This document shows positions 61,945 to 64,000 of a stretch of DNA of 64,000 bases, one piece after another. The notes below the pieces were generated by a model. It was not told the origin of the DNA. It saw nothing but the letters and a program-made list of their open reading frames with translations, and searched no databases. Each line of letters starts with the position of its first letter. The first letter of the stretch is position 1. Source of the stretch: Chitinophaga pinensis (GTDB lineage Bacteria > Bacteroidota > Bacteroidia > Flavobacteriales_D > Crocinitomicaceae); NCBI GenBank assembly GCA_945863605.1, contig CAMAZP010000008.1, positions 41,365 to 105,364 of the forward strand, given 5' to 3'. The translations under genes and the position numbers were made by a program.

Positions 61945-63285
61945 TTAAGGATTAGTTATTGGGTAACGAATAATGACAATTCCGGATCCGCCATTCGCGC
62001 CGTTAACGGTCACACATCCGCCGCCGCCGCCGCCGCCTGTATTGCTAGCGCCGTTAACTGCGGGAATATTGCCGCTTCCGGCATTATCGAGCTTTCCTCC
62101 TTTTCCGCCACCTCCTGTTCCACCGATTCCGCCGGGATTGAAATGCGCACCGCCGCCGCCGCCGCCGGAATAATGGACTGCCGTTCCGGAAATCGAATTG
62201 GATACACCGGGTCCTCCGGCACCGCCTCCGACAGGAGTCGCTCCGGTTCCACCCGTGCCGGCGGCACCGCCGCCGCCGCCGCCGCCGTTTGAGCTACCTC
62301 CTACTCCGTTACCTCCTCCGAACCCCTGTCCGACTGTTCCTGGGCCTCCGGGAGAGTTCTCGCCGCCGCCGCCGCCTGATCCTCCCGTGACTCCGGCTGA
62401 TCCGTTCCTTCCGCCACCACCACCGCCGGTTGCAACCAAATAAGAGAATGATGAGTTGCCACCATTGGCGCCATTGGCGTCTGACGTGGCGCCAAGTCCT
62501 CCACCACCGACCTCCACGGAATAAATCGTTCCGGGAGAAATGGCGAACGCGGGCTGGTAAACCACCCCTCCGCCACCGCCACCGCCGCAAAAGCCACCGC
62601 CCTTTCCACCGCCACCGCCACCGCCAACAATAAGAACCTGCACATTACCCGGTGAGCTGCAGGAGGATATGGTGAAAGATGAGGTCGAAGTGTAGGTATG
62701 CACGCGGTATCCCGGAAGATTAGTGATTGTTCCGCCTGTGGCGATGATCCCTGACTGAACCGTCACCGCCAGGGTCCGGGCGCTGCCCATACCGCACAAA
62801 TTGGATGGACTAACCACAATGCTGCCGCTTGTAGTCCCTGATACGACCGTGATCGAACTGGTTCCCTGTCCGCTGGTGATACTCCATCCGGACGGCACCG
62901 TCCATTGATAGGATATTCCTGATACTGCGACAACCGAATAGACCAGACCAGATACTCCGGCGCATGGATTGATGTCTCCGGTAATGGCTGAAGGCTGTCC
63001 CGGGGCTGAAGAGCAGGACTGCACGGATGACACGATCTGCCAGACCGTACCGTCAAAATACTCGATCCTGTGAAAATCAAGATTGTAAATCTGCAACCCC
63101 TCTACCGGATTGACGATGGTATTTCTAAGAGCAGTCGTCATACGCGGTGGCAGAAAGCCTTTATTGGTACTTTCTGCCTCTAGGACTGCAGAAGGATTTA
63201 TTGTGTTTGGATTTTCACCTACTTTGACTTGCGTAAAGGTTGTAAAATACAATAGCAATAGTAATAATGTAAAAATACTCTTCAT
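61945..63285 (-). CDS. array protein F: conserved AT-rich head and tail around a GC-rich glycine-rich body
   Basis: 446 residues. Signal (SIFTLLLLLLYFTTFTQ) and head (VKVGENPNTINPSAVLEAES, TNKGFLPPRMTTALRNTI) are written in the AT-rich style of the genome. The body, one Ig/PKD-like domain (YQWTVPSGWSITSGQGTSSI) and a glycine-rich region, is GC-rich and uses GGC, CTG, GTC and ATC codons unlike its siblings. Sampled 60-base lines give about 50-80% G+C. The last 12 codons return to AT-rich sequence (IVIIRYPITNP) and match the tail of gene G. This looks like a foreign body swapped into a conserved frame, or an assembly join to be excluded. Exported surface protein. Confidence 0.82.
   Translation of the reverse strand: MKSIFTLLLLLLYFTTFTQVKVGENPNTINPSAVLEAESTNKGFLPPRMTTALRNTIVNPVEGLQIYNLDFHRIEYFDGTVWQIVSSVQSCSSAPGQPSAITGDINPCAGVSGLVYSVVAVSGISYQWTVPSGWSITSGQGTSSITVVSGTTSGSIVVSPSNLCGMGSARTLAVTVQSGIIATGGTITNLPGYRVHTYTSTSSFTISSCSSPGNVQVLIVGGGGGGGKGGGFCGGGGGGGVVYQPAFAISPGTIYSVEVGGGGLGATSDANGANGGNSSFSYLVATGGGGGGRNGSAGVTGGSGGGGGENSPGGPGTVGQGFGGGNGVGGSSNGGGGGGGAAGTGGTGATPVGGGAGGPGVSNSISGTAVHYSGGGGGGAHFNPGGIGGTGGGGKGGKLDNAGSGNIPAVNGASNTGGGGGGGCVTVNGANGGSGIVIIRYPITNP
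62018..62037. repeat. CCG triplet tract
   Basis: (CCG)6CC on the plus strand, coding poly-Gly with GGC codons in gene F. Slippage would change Gly number without a frameshift. Confidence 0.85.
62267..62287. repeat. CCG triplet tract
   Basis: (CCG)7 on the plus strand, in the same gene and reading frame as the tract at 62018-62037. Confidence 0.85.
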
Positions 63286-63295
63286 CTTGTTAGAA

Positions 63296-64000
63296 TTAAG
63301 GATTAGGATTAGTTAATGGGTAGCGAACTATAATTATACCGGAGCCGCCGTTACCGCCAATTACCTCCCACTGACCACTAGATCCTCCGCCTCCGCCTGT
63401 ATTAGCCTCTCCATTCGCACCAGAAGCATTGCCCGTTGCTCCTATAGCTGCGTTAATAGCTCCCATAGCAGCACCACCAGCACCACCGCCACCTATTCCA
63501 CCATTTCCTGCTTGACCTCCAGATCCATAAACCCCACCACCACCACCGCCACCGTAATATTTAGCTGTTCCAGTGATATAATTTAATATTCCAATCCCAC
63601 CGCTCGCACCATTTGATGAACCCATATTCCCTCCTTGCCCCCCTGCTCCACCACCACCAGTACCTCGATAAGGAATACCACCTGATCCATGAGGGAAACC
63701 ATTTCCACCAGCAAAACCTTGCCCAACAGTTCCAGTTCCACCAGATCCACTAGAATTTCGACCAACTCCGCCACCACCACCTGATCCTCCATTTAAACCG
63801 TTACCAGAATTAGTCTCGCTCCAACTACCTCCTCCTCCTCCTCCATATGCTACTATAGATCCAAAAACAGAATTCGCACCATTGGCACCTTGATAACCGC
63901 AGTTATGACAAACATTTGTATTGTTTATACCACCAGAACCAACAGTAATTGAAACGTTACTGGTGTTTACTACGAAATTTGTATTATAAACTACACCACC
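63296..64000 (-). CDS. array protein G: glycine-rich surface protein, N-terminal part outside the window
   Basis: The frame is open on the minus strand from the window edge to the stop at 63296, giving at least 235 residues, all from the body. I translated it by hand: it begins GGVVYNTNFVVNTSNVSITV, matching the GGVVYQ-type strand of E and F. It continues with GGGGGG runs and ends GNGGSGIIIVRYPLTNPNP. Codons are the AT-rich GGT/GGA kind, unlike gene F. The 3' end shares sequence with the tail of gene F. Head and signal are expected beyond the window. At least seven genes therefore belong to this array, which continues past the edge. Confidence 0.8.
   Translation of the reverse strand, partial: GGVVYNTNFVVNTSNVSITVGSGGINNTNVCHNCGYQGANGANSVFGSIVAYGGGGGGSWSETNSGNGLNGGSGGGGGVGRNSSGSGGTGTVGQGFAGGNGFPHGSGGIPYRGTGGGGAGGQGGNMGSSNGASGGIGILNYITGTAKYYGGGGGGGVYGSGGQAGNGGIGGGGAGGAAMGAINAAIGATGNASGANGEANTGGGGGSSGQWEVIGGNGGSGIIIVRYPLTNPNP

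Larger units (their letters stand above)
61985..63110. other. GC-rich mosaic segment inside gene F
   Basis: About 1.1 kb with G+C far above the rest of the window. By hand count, 62221-62280 has 48 of 60 G/C, 62761-62820 has 36 of 60, and 63001-63060 has 35 of 60. A typical background line such as 53041-53100 has about 16. The edges fall near the head (about 63110-63130) and tail (about 61980), both AT-rich. Confidence 0.8.

Noticed and set aside
61973..62645. Several proline- or arginine-rich open frames on both strands across the GC-rich segment
   Set aside because: They are antisense or out-of-frame readings of the GGC/GGT glycine codons of gene F, low in complexity, with no recognisable domain.
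54262..64000. Prophage tail-fibre cluster
   Set aside because: There is no capsid, portal, terminase, integrase or lysis gene, and every complete protein has its own signal peptide; a cellular surface array fits better.
54262..64000. Phase-variable invertible promoter or recombinase system
   Set aside because: I found no recombinase gene and no inverted repeats flanking any array member within the window.

Overview
The window comes from a low-GC (about one third by eye) member of the Bacteroidota, most likely order Flavobacteriales and possibly near Crocinitomicaceae/Fluviicola. The evidence is: type IX secretion (T9SS) sorting tails of the YPNP...GVYLV...K type on four secreted proteins, a TonB-dependent receptor with a carboxypeptidase-regulatory-like N-terminal domain, a DUF4249 lipoprotein, a Porin_10-type porin, several promoter-like TAnnTTTG motifs, no obvious Shine-Dalgarno sequences, and a primase that has lost most of its zinc ligands. 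The genus assignment is inference only.

Region 1 (1-25.8 kb) is mostly core metabolism and information processing. It holds NAD kinase (cut by the window edge), a CBS protein, pdxJ, and an operon of polyprenyl synthase, MORN lipoprotein, dnaG and an MscS channel. Next come a T9SS-sorted esterase, a TonB-dependent receptor, a T9SS-sorted Omp28/thioredoxin-like protein and carB. A rhomboid-like protein overlaps an alpha/beta hydrolase, followed by a YraN-type protein, gmhA, the methylmalonyl-CoA mutase large subunit, a DivIC/FtsB-like protein, prfC and ndk.

Region 2 (25.9-41.3 kb) mixes envelope and housekeeping genes: a SIMPL protein, a two-domain VOC protein, a DUF4249 lipoprotein, a GH20 hexosaminidase, a T9SS protein next to a porin, rpsT, two identical tRNA-Glu genes, a lipid kinase, a DinB-like protein, a 52-residue membrane ORF, an ABC-F ATPase, and a T9SS protein made of two nearly identical 166-residue units.

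Region 3 (41.4-50.0 kb) looks like a surface glycan or lipid modification island. It has a broken sulfotransferase, two intact sulfotransferases, two divergently transcribed aspartyl/asparaginyl beta-hydroxylase-family oxygenases, a GNAT acetyltransferase, a membrane-anchored GT2 glycosyltransferase, a Wzx-like flippase, an Mpo1/DUF962 membrane protein and a radical SAM/SPASM protein. Genes lie close together on both strands with several overlaps.

Region 4 (50.1-54.2 kb) holds a penicillin-acylase-family Ntn hydrolase, metF, a small exported protein and a PhnA-like protein.

Region 5 (54.26 kb to the window end) is the most unusual part. At least seven genes lie head-to-tail on the minus strand with gaps of 1-44 bp. 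The six complete ones encode exported proteins with the same short N-terminal head, followed by different combinations of Ig/PKD-like, FN3-like, putative-Ig, LamG-like and polyglycine-rich domains. Two of the heads are identical over 92 nt although their bodies differ. One gene (61945-63285) has a GC-rich body with different codon use, set between an AT-rich head and tail that match its neighbours. This looks like a modular, recombining set of surface adhesin or fibre proteins.
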